Positions 33,235 through 41,466 of a stretch of 64,000 bases of DNA are shown piece after piece. Where the stretch lies: NCBI GenBank assembly GCA_017999985.1, contig JAGNKU010000001.1, positions 797,276 to 861,275 on the forward strand. The letters run 5' to 3'. The stretch's first letter is position 1. Each line of letters begins with the position of its first letter. The stretch comes from Phycisphaerae bacterium. GTDB lineage: Bacteria > Planctomycetota > Phycisphaerae > UBA1845 > Fen-1342. The notes below the pieces were generated by a model. The model had not been told where the DNA came from. It made no database searches and saw nothing but the letters and a program-made list of their open reading frames with translations. The translations under genes and the position numbers were made by a program.

Positions 33235-34578
33235 ATGTGGACCTGGAACAGAAACGTGCCCCTGGTGTACGCGACGCTGGCGTTGATCGCGCTGGCCGCC
33301 CCGGCGTTGGGCGTCGAGCAGGTGGTCAAGAATGACTCGATCGTCGACAGCGGCACCGCGGTGATCGTGGGTGATTTTGTCGCGGGTGAAGTCGCCGGCG
33401 CACGGCTGACGTCCCCGTGCAACGGCACGCTGGTTGCGGTCCAGATCCTGTGGTTGGAGGGCACGGCAGGCCACGGCCAGAGCCTCGAAGAGGCCATCTA
33501 CATCTGGAATGGCAACACCTTCCCGACGCCGGGGACCGAGCTGGCCTTCCTCGAAGCTCCGGTCATGACACCCGGGTTCTGGAACGAATTCCGCTACCTC
33601 GACGAAGCCAACACGATTCCGCTGAACGTCCCGGTCAGCGCCGGCCAGCAGTTCTACGTGGCGCTGCAGTTCGCCAACCCCACCAATGTCGGCAACGGCG
33701 GCCCGAGCGTCGTGCGCGACACGGATGGCTGCCAGTCGGGTAAAAACGTCCTCTATGCCATCCCCGGCGGCTGGTTGAACTTCTGCCTGTTCCTGCAGGG
33801 TGATCTCGCCATCCGCGCCGTCATCGACTGCCCGGGCGCGACCGGCGCGTGCTGCCACGCCACTGGGATCTGCGAGAGCGGCGTGGAGCAGGAGGACTGC
33901 CAGGCCTATGGTGATGTCTGGACACAGGGGCAGACCTGTGCCCAGGTTTCGTGTATCGCGCGCGGGGCGTGCTGTCGCCAGGGTGGCTGCCTGCAGCTCA
34001 CGCAACAGGCGCAGTGTCAGTCCATCGGCGGCGTGTGGGCCGGGCCGGGCACGAACTGCAACGACAGCGTGTGCGTCGCCGGCGCGTGCTGCCTGCCGGA
34101 CACCGGCGAGTGTGTGCAGAATTTCGAGTTCCAATGCGTCGCGCTGGGCGGGACGTTCCTCGGGCATGGTGTGAGCTGCGGCCCGTCGAACCCGTGTCCG
34201 CAGCCGACCGGGGCGTGCTGCTTCGGCACGTTCTGCATTGAAGGCCAGGTTGAGGCCGACTGTCTGGCGGCCGGCGGCACGTGGGCGGGCGCCGGCCGGG
34301 ATTGCCGCGACGACGACAGCAACAGCATTCCGGACGTCTGCGAGGGCGGCCCGGCGGTCTGCACGGGCGACTGCAACTGCGACGGCGTCGTGAACTTCGG
34401 CGACATCAACGCGTTCGTCCTGTACCTGTCGAACAACGCGCAATGGCTGGCAACCTACGCCGATTGCCCAGCGGCCAACGGCGACATCGACGGTAATGGC
34501 GTCTATCCGTCGTTCGGCGACATCAACCCATTCGTGACGCTGTTGAGTACGTCGTCGCTGCCGCTGAACTGCCCATAG
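33235..34578 (+). CDS. exported protein with four cysteine repeats and C-terminal dockerin
   Basis: 447 residues from the ATG at 33235, with CGGAGA upstream. A signal peptide ends near APALGV (residue about 26). Residues 27-200 are a beta-sandwich-like domain. Residues about 202-370 contain four repeats of the form GACC-x-C...C-x-GG-x-W/F...G-x-x-C-x-x-x-x-C, each with six or so cysteines (GACCHATGIC, GACCRQGGC, GACCLPDTGEC, GACCFGTFC). The C-terminal dockerin-like tail has DCNCDGVVNFGD then INAFVLYLSNN, and a second loop followed by GDINPFVTLLS. The repeats are typical of planctomycete surface proteins; disulfides or metal binding are likely. A strong hairpin terminator follows. Confidence 0.85.
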   Translation: MWTWNRNVPLVYATLALIALAAPALGVEQVVKNDSIVDSGTAVIVGDFVAGEVAGARLTSPCNGTLVAVQILWLEGTAGHGQSLEEAIYIWNGNTFPTPGTELAFLEAPVMTPGFWNEFRYLDEANTIPLNVPVSAGQQFYVALQFANPTNVGNGGPSVVRDTDGCQSGKNVLYAIPGGWLNFCLFLQGDLAIRAVIDCPGATGACCHATGICESGVEQEDCQAYGDVWTQGQTCAQVSCIARGACCRQGGCLQLTQQAQCQSIGGVWAGPGTNCNDSVCVAGACCLPDTGECVQNFEFQCVALGGTFLGHGVSCGPSNPCPQPTGACCFGTFCIEGQVEADCLAAGGTWAGAGRDCRDDDSNSIPDVCEGGPAVCTGDCNCDGVVNFGDINAFVLYLSNNAQWLATYADCPAANGDIDGNGVYPSFGDINPFVTLLSTSSLPLNCP

Positions 34579-34616
34579 CGCGGCTACAAGAGAGTAGAAA
34601 TCAGAAGGAGGAGGAA

Positions 34617-34650
34617 GCGGCCGGCACGCAAGTGCCGGCCGCGTTGTTGG
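34617..34650 (+). terminator. hairpin terminator after the dockerin gene
   Basis: A perfect 11-nt stem, GCGGCCGGCAC (34617-34627) with GTGCCGGCCGC (34632-34642), tetraloop GCAA, followed by GTTGTTGG. The T content of the tail is moderate. Confidence 0.65.
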
Positions 34651-34703
34651 TGCGCCGGGTGCATGTCGGCGCGTCCCCGGGGGACGCTGCGGCCTCGGCG
34701 GGC

Positions 34704-34709
34704 TATGAT
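34704..34709 (+). promoter_or_regulatory. -10 box next to the uvrA start (possible leaderless transcript)
   Basis: TATGAT at 34704-34709 ends 7 nt before the ATG at 34717, with only a weak -35 (GGGACG at 34681). No Shine-Dalgarno precedes the ATG. Confidence 0.4.
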
Positions 34710-34716
34710 TACGGGC

Positions 34717-37700
34717 ATGGCTGGGCGTACGTTGAACCCCCAAAAACGCGCGCGCGTCGCCGACCCGGCGCCGCCGGTCCGCGCTGGCAACGGGACCGTC
34801 CCGTGGCTCACCGTGCGCCGCGCCGCGCATAACAACCTGAAGAACATCGACGTGCGGTTCCCGCTCGGCCGGTTCACGTGCGTCACCGGCGTGTCCGGCT
34901 CGGGCAAGAGTTCACTCGTCAACGACATCCTCTACAAGGCCCTCGCACGCGACCTCAACGGCGCGACCACCCTGGAGCCCGGCCCGCACGCCGGCATCGA
35001 CGGCCGCGAACACCTCGACAAGGTCATCGCAATCGACCAGACGCCGATCGGGCGCACGCCGCGCAGCAACCCGGCCACGTACATCAAGGTCTTCGACGAG
35101 ATCCGCGCCCTGTTCACGAAGCTGCCCGACGCCAAGCTGCGCGGCTACAAGCCCGGGCGGTTCAGTTTCAATGTGCCGAGTCGCCGCGGCGGCGGGCGCT
35201 GCGAGGCCTGCGAGGGCAACGGCTCGAACCGCATGGAGATGGATTTCCTCGCGGACGTGTGGGTGACCTGCCCGGTCTGCGAGGGGCATCGTTTCGCCCA
35301 TGCCACGTTGCAGGTGCTCTACAAGGGCCGCTCCATCGCGGACGTGCTGGAGATGGAAGTGCGGGACGCGCTCGCGCTCTTCGAGAACGTGCCGCGCATC
35401 CGCGCCATGCTCCAGACATTGCACGACGTGGGCCTTGACTACATCCAGCTCGGCCAGCCCAGCACGACGCTCTCGGGCGGCGAGGCGCAGCGCATCAAGC
35501 TGGCGCGCGAGCTGGTGAAGAAAAGCACAGGCCGAACGCTGTACGTGCTGGACGAGCCGACTACTGGCCTGCACTTCGACGACATCCGCAAGCTGCTCGC
35601 CGTCCTGCACGGCTTCGTCGATGCCGGCAACACCGTCGTCGTGATCGAGCACAACCTGGACGTGCTCAAGACCGCCGACTGGCTCATCGACCTCGGCCCC
35701 GAAGGCGGCGAGGGCGGCGGCTACATCGTCGCGGAAGGCACGCCGGAGGAAGTGGCGGCGTGTGCAGAGTCGTTCACCGGCCAGGCTTTGGCGCAAGTAC
35801 TAAGTCAGAAGTCAGAAGTCATAAGTAGTAAGTCAGAAGTATTGAGTCAGAAGCCAGAGGCGGCCGCGGTCGCACGGCGCGTGGGCGCTCCCACTTCTGA
35901 CTTCGTCACGGTGGTCGGCGCGCGTCAACACAACCTGAAGGACCTCACCGTCTCGTTCCCGCGCGACCGCATGACCGTCTGTACCGGCGTTTCCGGCTCC
36001 GGCAAGACCAGCTTCGCCATCGACACCGTCTTCACTGAGGGCTACCGGCGCTATGTCGAGTCGCTGTCGGCGTACGCCCGGCAGTTCCTCGGCCAGCTCG
36101 CCAAACCGCGCGTCGATCACGTCGACGGCCTTTCGCCGGCGATCTGTATCGAGCAGCGCTCGGCCGGCAAGAGCCCGCGCTCGACTGTCGGCACCGTGAC
36201 CGAGATCTATGACTACATGCGCGTGCTCTGGGCGCGGCTCGGCGTGCGCTACTGCCCGCGCTGCCAGGTGCCGATTGGCACGCAGACCGCCGACGAGATC
36301 GTGGACCGCGTGCTGGGCCTGGAGCCCGGAGCGCCGATCGTCATCCTGGCGCCGGTCAGCCTCGGCGATGGTGAGACTTACGGCAGCCTGTTCAACCGGC
36401 TCAAGAACTCGGGCTACATGCGCGTGCGGATCGACGGCGCAATCCGCGCCACCGTCGAGGCGACCACGCTCGACGCGCGCCAGCGGCACCGCGTCGAAGT
36501 TGTGATCGACCGAACAATCGTCCGCGCCAAGGCACGGGCGCGCATCGCCGAGAGCATCGAACACGCGCTTGCGCTCGGCAACGGCGTAATGACTCTGTTG
36601 GTCGAAGCGGTCGAAACCGTCGAGGAAAACCATGCGGCCGATGTCGCAGCGGCCGACCTGCCGGTCGGCCGTCCTGGCACCGGAGCGGCCGAAGCCGGGG
36701 CGCCCGGGCCTGAACCTGTGGCCCCCGCCGCGCCCGCTCTCCACGTCACGCCGGCCCGCGAGTTCATGTATTCACAGAAGCTCGTCTGCACGAAATGCGG
36801 CACCAGCTACGAGGAGCTCGGCCCGAACCACTTCAGCTTCAACAGCCAGCTTGGCTGGTGCGAAACGTGTGAAGGGCTCGGCGTGCAGCGCGGCGCGCCG
36901 GCGGCCGCCATCATCGATCGTCCGCAGCGCAGCCTGTTCGATGGCGCGGTGGCCGGCTGGCGGCGCATCGAACGCCGCACCCCGCTGGGGCGCATGCTGA
37001 CCGCGCTCTGCGCGCATCTGGGCGTCGCGCCCGACATGCCGCTGCGCGACTGGTCGCCGGAGCAGAAGCGCACGCTCATGTTCGGCAGTGGCAACTGGAT
37101 CGACGGCGGCGCCGCGTTCACCGGCGTGCGGTTTCAGTGGCGCGGCTTCTTCCCTGCGATCGACCACGCCACCCGCAACTCGTGGCTCTACCGCTACAAG
37201 CTCCGCAACGTCGTCTCGGACATCCCCTGCGTGACGTGTCGCGGCGGCCGGCTGCGACCGGAGCCGGCCGCCGTGCGGCTGGGGCACGGGCGCGCCCGGA
37301 CCATCGTCGAGGCGTGCGAACTGCCGCTCAGTGAATGTGCGGCCTTCTTCCGGGACCTGCAACTCGATGCGCGCGAACGCAAGATCGCCGGCGAGCTGCT
37401 CAAGGAAATCCGCGACCGCCTCCAGTTCCTGGTCGATGTCGGCCTCGACTACCTCACGCTGCACCGCGCGGCCCCGACGCTCTCCGGCGGCGAAGCCCAG
37501 CGCATCCGCCTCGCCAGCCAGATCGGCAGCGGTCTGTCCGGCGTGCTCTACGTGCTGGACGAGCCGACGATCGGCCTGCACCCGCGCGACACGGCGCGCC
37601 TCATCGCCGCCCTCGCGCGCCTGCGCGACCTCGGCAACACGCTGCTGCTGGTCGAGCATGACCGCGACGTGATCCGCCAGGCGGATGAAGTGCTCGATTT

Positions 37701-39672
37701 CGGCCCGCGGGCCGGCAGCGGCGGCGGACAGATCGTCGCCTCCGGTCCGCCGGCGAAGCTGCTCGCCCAGACAGCAGACACCGGCGATGAGTCACTGACG
37801 CGCGCGTACCTGTCGGGCACCACCGCGATTCCGATTCCGACGAACCGCAGGCCGGTGGATCGTGAGCTGGCGTTGCGACTCGCCGCGCCGGCGCCCGTTC
37901 CTGAGCCGGATGAGACCGAGCCGCGCGTCGTCCTGGACGAAGAAGCGCAGGCCCCCCCGCGCCGGCCGCGCGGCCGCCGCACGAAGTCGGATACGCCAGG
38001 CTGGCTCGTCGTCCGCGGCGCACGGCAGCACAACCTGAAGGACCTCACCGTTCCGATCCCGCTCGGCCGGCTCGTGTGCGTCACCGGCGTGTCCGGCTCC
38101 GGGAAGAGTTCGCTCGTCAACGACATCCTCTGGCCCGCCCTCGCCAACGCCTTGCAGCGCGCGAACCAGACCGTCGGCGAGCATGACGCCATCGACGGCG
38201 TCTCGCAGCTCGACAAGGTCATCAACGTCGATCAATCGCCGATCGGCAGCACACCGTCGAGCAACCCGGCGACCTACACCGGCGCGTTCGACGGCGTCCG
38301 CGAGCTGTTCGCCCGCCTGCCCGACTCAAAGATCCGCGGCTACAACGCCAATCGCTTCAGCTTCAACCGCCCCGGCGGGCGCTGCGAGGCGTGCGAGGGC
38401 TACGGGCAACGCTGCATCGAGATGCACTTCATGCCCGACGTATGGGTCGAATGCGAAACGTGCCAGGGTCGCCGCTACAACCCCGAGACCCTCGCCGTGC
38501 GCTTCAAGGGCAAGAGCATCGCCGACGTGCTTGAAATGCGCGTCGCCGACGCCCTCACGCTGTTCGAGAATGTGCCCAAGGTGCGACGCATGCTGCAGAC
38601 GCTGGCGGACGTCGGCCTTGAGTACGTCCAGCTTGGCCAGCCGGCGCCGACGCTCTCCGGCGGCGAGGCGCAGCGGGTGAAGCTGGCGGCGGAGCTGGGT
38701 AAGCCCGATACCGGCCGGACGTTCTACATTCTGGACGAGCCGACGACGGGCCTGCACTTCGACGACATCCGCAAGCTGCTCGCGGTCATGCACCGCCTCG
38801 TCGACTTGGGCAACACGGTGCTGGTCGTCGAGCACAATCTCGATGTGCTGAAATGCGCCGACTGGATCATCGATCTCGGCCCCGAGGCGGGCGATGCCGG
38901 CGGACACATCGTGGCGATCGGTACACCTGAAGAAATAAGTCATAAGTCAGAAGTCAGAAGTCATAAGTCAGAGGTGCGCGCAGTGCCGCGCGATGCGCAT
39001 GCACCAACCACTCATGACTTATTACTCAATGCTTCTGGCTTCGTGTCCCATACCGCCGTCGCGCTCGCACCGGTCCTCGCCGCCGGCCCGTATGCCGCGC
39101 GGACGCCCTACGATCCCGCCGCGCATGCGGCGCGCGAGTTGGCGGTGGAGAAGGCCGGCTTTGGCGACGTCGGTCGCGACGTGAAGATGCCATGGCAGGT
39201 CGATGGGCGCAAGTGGCACCTGGAGCAGCGCAGCAGCCGCGACGAATCGCCGCGCCGCTGGGAGCCGGAGGCGCTGGAGTATGTGCTGGAGCTGGTGCAC
39301 AAGGCCGGCGACTTCGCGGCCACCAACTGGAACAATCGCGCGAGTGTCGAGGTCACCGCGCCCGACGCGGAGAACTGGTTCCTGCATGCGCTCACCGGCG
39401 GCGAATGGCTGCTGGAGCTGTGCTTCATGGTGCCGCCGGGCACGTTCAAGTGGCGCGCGCTCGACGAGCAGCTCGGGCTGAAGACGCTCGACGAGCGTGA
39501 CGACCTGGAAACCTACGGCGACTGGGCCCGCGTGGACGTGCGCCCCCGCGCCGTCGGCCTGGAAGCGGTCATGATCTTCGTGCACGACCGGGCCGAAATC
39601 GACACGCCGGCGTTCCGGCGCTTCATCAAGCAGGCCGTGAAAGCGTATCGAACGACGCTGCGGACTACGTAA
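34717..39672 (+). CDS. uvrA: excinuclease ABC subunit A with three ABC modules and an extra C-terminal domain
   Basis: 1651 residues from the ATG at 34717 (34705 and 34663 are alternative in-frame ATGs). Normal UvrA is about 940 residues with two ABC modules. Here residues about 25-360 form a complete C-terminal-half module (Walker A GVSGSGKSSLVND, zinc site CEACEGNG...CPVCEG, LSGGEAQRIKLA, LDEPTTGLH). Residues about 395-1060 form the N-terminal half (GVSGSGKTSFAID, YVESLSAYARQFLGQ, CTKCG...CETCEG, LSGGEAQRIRLA). Residues about 1095-1400 form a second C-terminal half. Each module keeps its ATPase motifs. In-frame 7-nt repeat arrays form the linkers at about 360-395 and 1407-1441. The last 210 residues are a separate domain I do not recognise. 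Chlamydial UvrA is also oversized, so enlargement fits the PVC group. It acts in damage recognition with UvrB. Confidence 0.93.
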   Translation: MAGRTLNPQKRARVADPAPPVRAGNGTVPWLTVRRAAHNNLKNIDVRFPLGRFTCVTGVSGSGKSSLVNDILYKALARDLNGATTLEPGPHAGIDGREHLDKVIAIDQTPIGRTPRSNPATYIKVFDEIRALFTKLPDAKLRGYKPGRFSFNVPSRRGGGRCEACEGNGSNRMEMDFLADVWVTCPVCEGHRFAHATLQVLYKGRSIADVLEMEVRDALALFENVPRIRAMLQTLHDVGLDYIQLGQPSTTLSGGEAQRIKLARELVKKSTGRTLYVLDEPTTGLHFDDIRKLLAVLHGFVDAGNTVVVIEHNLDVLKTADWLIDLGPEGGEGGGYIVAEGTPEEVAACAESFTGQALAQVLSQKSEVISSKSEVLSQKPEAAAVARRVGAPTSDFVTVVGARQHNLKDLTVSFPRDRMTVCTGVSGSGKTSFAIDTVFTEGYRRYVESLSAYARQFLGQLAKPRVDHVDGLSPAICIEQRSAGKSPRSTVGTVTEIYDYMRVLWARLGVRYCPRCQVPIGTQTADEIVDRVLGLEPGAPIVILAPVSLGDGETYGSLFNRLKNSGYMRVRIDGAIRATVEATTLDARQRHRVEVVIDRTIVRAKARARIAESIEHALALGNGVMTLLVEAVETVEENHAADVAAADLPVGRPGTGAAEAGAPGPEPVAPAAPALHVTPAREFMYSQKLVCTKCGTSYEELGPNHFSFNSQLGWCETCEGLGVQRGAPAAAIIDRPQRSLFDGAVAGWRRIERRTPLGRMLTALCAHLGVAPDMPLRDWSPEQKRTLMFGSGNWIDGGAAFTGVRFQWRGFFPAIDHATRNSWLYRYKLRNVVSDIPCVTCRGGRLRPEPAAVRLGHGRARTIVEACELPLSECAAFFRDLQLDARERKIAGELLKEIRDRLQFLVDVGLDYLTLHRAAPTLSGGEAQRIRLASQIGSGLSGVLYVLDEPTIGLHPRDTARLIAALARLRDLGNTLLLVEHDRDVIRQADEVLDFGPRAGSGGGQIVASGPPAKLLAQTADTGDESLTRAYLSGTTAIPIPTNRRPVDRELALRLAAPAPVPEPDETEPRVVLDEEAQAPPRRPRGRRTKSDTPGWLVVRGARQHNLKDLTVPIPLGRLVCVTGVSGSGKSSLVNDILWPALANALQRANQTVGEHDAIDGVSQLDKVINVDQSPIGSTPSSNPATYTGAFDGVRELFARLPDSKIRGYNANRFSFNRPGGRCEACEGYGQRCIEMHFMPDVWVECETCQGRRYNPETLAVRFKGKSIADVLEMRVADALTLFENVPKVRRMLQTLADVGLEYVQLGQPAPTLSGGEAQRVKLAAELGKPDTGRTFYILDEPTTGLHFDDIRKLLAVMHRLVDLGNTVLVVEHNLDVLKCADWIIDLGPEAGDAGGHIVAIGTPEEISHKSEVRSHKSEVRAVPRDAHAPTTHDLLLNASGFVSHTAVALAPVLAAGPYAARTPYDPAAHAARELAVEKAGFGDVGRDVKMPWQVDGRKWHLEQRSSRDESPRRWEPEALEYVLELVHKAGDFAATNWNNRASVEVTAPDAENWFLHALTGGEWLLELCFMVPPGTFKWRALDEQLGLKTLDERDDLETYGDWARVDVRPRAVGLEAVMIFVHDRAEIDTPAFRRFIKQAVKAYRTTLRTT
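35795..35903. repeat. in-frame inverted 7-nt repeat array in uvrA, copy 1
   Basis: Nine consecutive 7-nt units (consensus AAGTCAG, variants AAGTCAT, AAGTAGT, AAGTATT, AAGCCAG) run from 35795 to 35857. After about 35 nt, ACTTCTGACTT (35893-35903) is the exact reverse complement of AAGTCAGAAGT. Because 7 x 3 = 21, translation gives a 7-residue period (KSEVISS KSEVLSQ), and no stop codon arises in this frame. It fills the linker between ABC modules 1 and 2. Confidence 0.9.
38937..39041. repeat. in-frame inverted 7-nt repeat array in uvrA, copy 2
   Basis: Five direct units (AAGTCAT, AAGTCAG...) at 38937-38971 and five inverted units at 39007-39041 (ATGACTT, ATTACTC, AATGCTT, CTGGCTT) flank a GC-rich spacer of about 35 nt. 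It follows the GTPEE end of ABC module 3, the same relative place as copy 1 after module 1. It translates as HKSEVRSHKSEV and further on THDLLLNASGF. Confidence 0.9.
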
Positions 39673-39674
39673 CC

Positions 39675-40331
39675 ATGCTCGACATCCTCCCCAAGCGGGC
39701 GCTCTTCCAGTTCGAAATTCCGATCCACCACATCGCGCGCCCGCCGCGCGTCGATGGCGACATCAGCAAGTGGAACCGCAAGTATCTCGTGCCGCCGCTC
39801 ATCGAGCTGGAGGATGAGCCGGCGGTTGCGGATGTCTACTGGGCCTGGCACGCGGACGGCTTCTACGCCGCGTTCGACGTCCCCAACCGCAACGGTCGGC
39901 TGCACTGCGACGCCAAAGAATGGTGGAAGCACGACGGCCTGCGCCTGTGCCTCGACACGCGCGACGCCCGCGACATCAAACGCGCCACGCGCTTCTGCCA
40001 CTTCTTCTACCTGCTCCCGACCGGCGGCGGCAAGGACGGCAAGCGCCCCGTCGTCGGCACGCACCGCATGAGCCGCGCGAAAGAGCCCCCGCCGGACGTG
40101 GACGTGTCGCTCGTGAAGGTCGCCGCGCACGTCGAGCGGCAGCGCTACAGCGTCGAGGTGGCGATTCCAGGGGCGTGCCTCAGCGGTTGGGACCCGGTCG
40201 AGCATGCCCGCATCGGCGTGTTCTACAAAGTGAAGGATACGCACCTTGGCAGTCAGCATCTCACAGCGGATGACGAACTCGGCTGGAACGTCGACCCCAG
40301 CACTTGGGCAACCGGCGTGTTGGTGAAGTGA
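39675..40331 (+). CDS. intracellular CBM9-like domain protein
   Basis: 218 residues; the ATG is 2 nt after the uvrA stop. No signal peptide. The sequence follows the carbohydrate-binding module 9-like/DOMON-like pattern: RVDGDISKWN at the start, VYWAWHADGFYAAFDVPN, the WWKHDGLRLCLDTRD segment, then YSVEVAIPGACLSGW and IGVFYKVKD. CBM9-like domains usually bind sugars in secreted proteins, so a cytoplasmic single-domain form coupled to a DNA-repair gene is unexpected. It may bind a different ligand or the C-terminal domain of this UvrA. Co-translation with uvrA is very likely. Confidence 0.8.
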   Translation: MLDILPKRALFQFEIPIHHIARPPRVDGDISKWNRKYLVPPLIELEDEPAVADVYWAWHADGFYAAFDVPNRNGRLHCDAKEWWKHDGLRLCLDTRDARDIKRATRFCHFFYLLPTGGGKDGKRPVVGTHRMSRAKEPPPDVDVSLVKVAAHVERQRYSVEVAIPGACLSGWDPVEHARIGVFYKVKDTHLGSQHLTADDELGWNVDPSTWATGVLVK

Positions 40332-40410
40332 GCCTCTTGTGCCACAGCTCTCGAGCAGTGCTCGCAGATGGTACGATCGCCCTGGTGCAACGGTGCCCGC
40401 CGCTGCCCGT

Positions 40411-41424
40411 TCAGTAGGCTAGCACGCGCCCGATGATCTGGACCATTCCGGGCCACAGGTCGTTCAACGCCCCCACATAGTGATTGTCTGTCCGGCCGAA
40501 AAGCACGGTCATCGCGGGTACCGGCGCCACCAGCGCCAGCAGCACAATGAACACGCTCAGGATGCCCATCGCCCAGCCGCGCCGCACCTGCAAATAGCGG
40601 CTCAGGCCGGTTGCCACTGCAAGCACGAACACACCCATCGACACAGGATCGATCAATAGCTCCCGCCAGTCCGAGTATGCCGACCATGCCACGGTGATGC
40701 CTGACCAGCGCCACACAGGGGCATTGATCGCGTACTGGACGTAAAGCAGCAGGACCAGAACTGCGCGCCACAGCAGCAGGCTGGTGCCGGCCAGCAGCAT
40801 CACCCGTGCGAAGTGCTGCCAACGGATCCGGTAACGGTTGATGGTCTGCTGAAAGATCTGCAAGACCACGCCGGTCAGGATCAGCAGCGCATACACGCCC
40901 AGCACGCGTCGCAACTCAAGCTCGCCCAGCACCTCTACTATCCCACTAGTGCGGAATATGTACCAGCCGGCGGCTGGAGCGCGAGTCAGCCAGTCCACGG
41001 CACATGCGGCGCCCACACAGATGCCGACGTACAGCGCTCCCGTGAGTAGCACGAGTACGAGCAGAGGCACCAAGCGTGGCTCGATCGTCATCCGCGTCGC
41101 CCGCCACAGCGTCCACGGCAGCAGCGCCCGGCCGAGCGTCCCGAAGAACGAGCGCACCGGACGGTGCCGCCAGTGATACTCGAACAACGGGCATGAGAGG
41201 CGCTGCTGGACCGCGGCGATCAGCTCGCCCCACGAAAACTGCAACCCGCACTCCGGGCAGCGCGGCTGCGGCAAGCGCCGCACGTCATACCTGCACCGCG
41301 GACAGCGCAGCTCGATCGTCAGCGCATCCCAGTCTGGCGTCTCAGCGCGCGTGTCTGACAAGACGTCCCCTCTTTCCTCGGCAAGGGCAGCGGGAAGGTC
41401 GTTGCTCTGCGTGCCCAAGCCCAT
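40411..41424 (-). CDS. multi-pass membrane protein with N-terminal zinc ribbon
   Basis: 337 residues from the ATG at 41424 (a GTG at 41466 would start against the fabF stop). Residues about 40-62 form a ribbon with CPRCRYDVRRLPQPRCPECG. About five to six membrane helices follow (LVPLLVLVLLTGALYVGICVGAACAV, VYALLILTGVVLQIF, RAVLVLLLYVQYAI, and others). This is the mirror layout of the protein at 17504, where the ribbon is C-terminal. Function unknown. It lies downstream of fabF on the same strand and may be co-transcribed. Confidence 0.8.
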   Translation of the reverse strand: MGLGTQSNDLPAALAEERGDVLSDTRAETPDWDALTIELRCPRCRYDVRRLPQPRCPECGLQFSWGELIAAVQQRLSCPLFEYHWRHRPVRSFFGTLGRALLPWTLWRATRMTIEPRLVPLLVLVLLTGALYVGICVGAACAVDWLTRAPAAGWYIFRTSGIVEVLGELELRRVLGVYALLILTGVVLQIFQQTINRYRIRWQHFARVMLLAGTSLLLWRAVLVLLLYVQYAINAPVWRWSGITVAWSAYSDWRELLIDPVSMGVFVLAVATGLSRYLQVRRGWAMGILSVFIVLLALVAPVPAMTVLFGRTDNHYVGALNDLWPGMVQIIGRVLAY

Positions 41425-41466
41425 GCGGCGCTCTTCCCGAAGGCGGGCGACCTGGGAGTGTGGCAC

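Noticed and set aside
32956-34830. 624-codon ORF antisense to the dockerin genes
   Set aside because: Covers three plus-strand features including a terminator; shadow composition.
35795-35903. CRISPR-like array
   Set aside because: Units are 7 nt with no spacers, and there are inverted copies; no cas genes.
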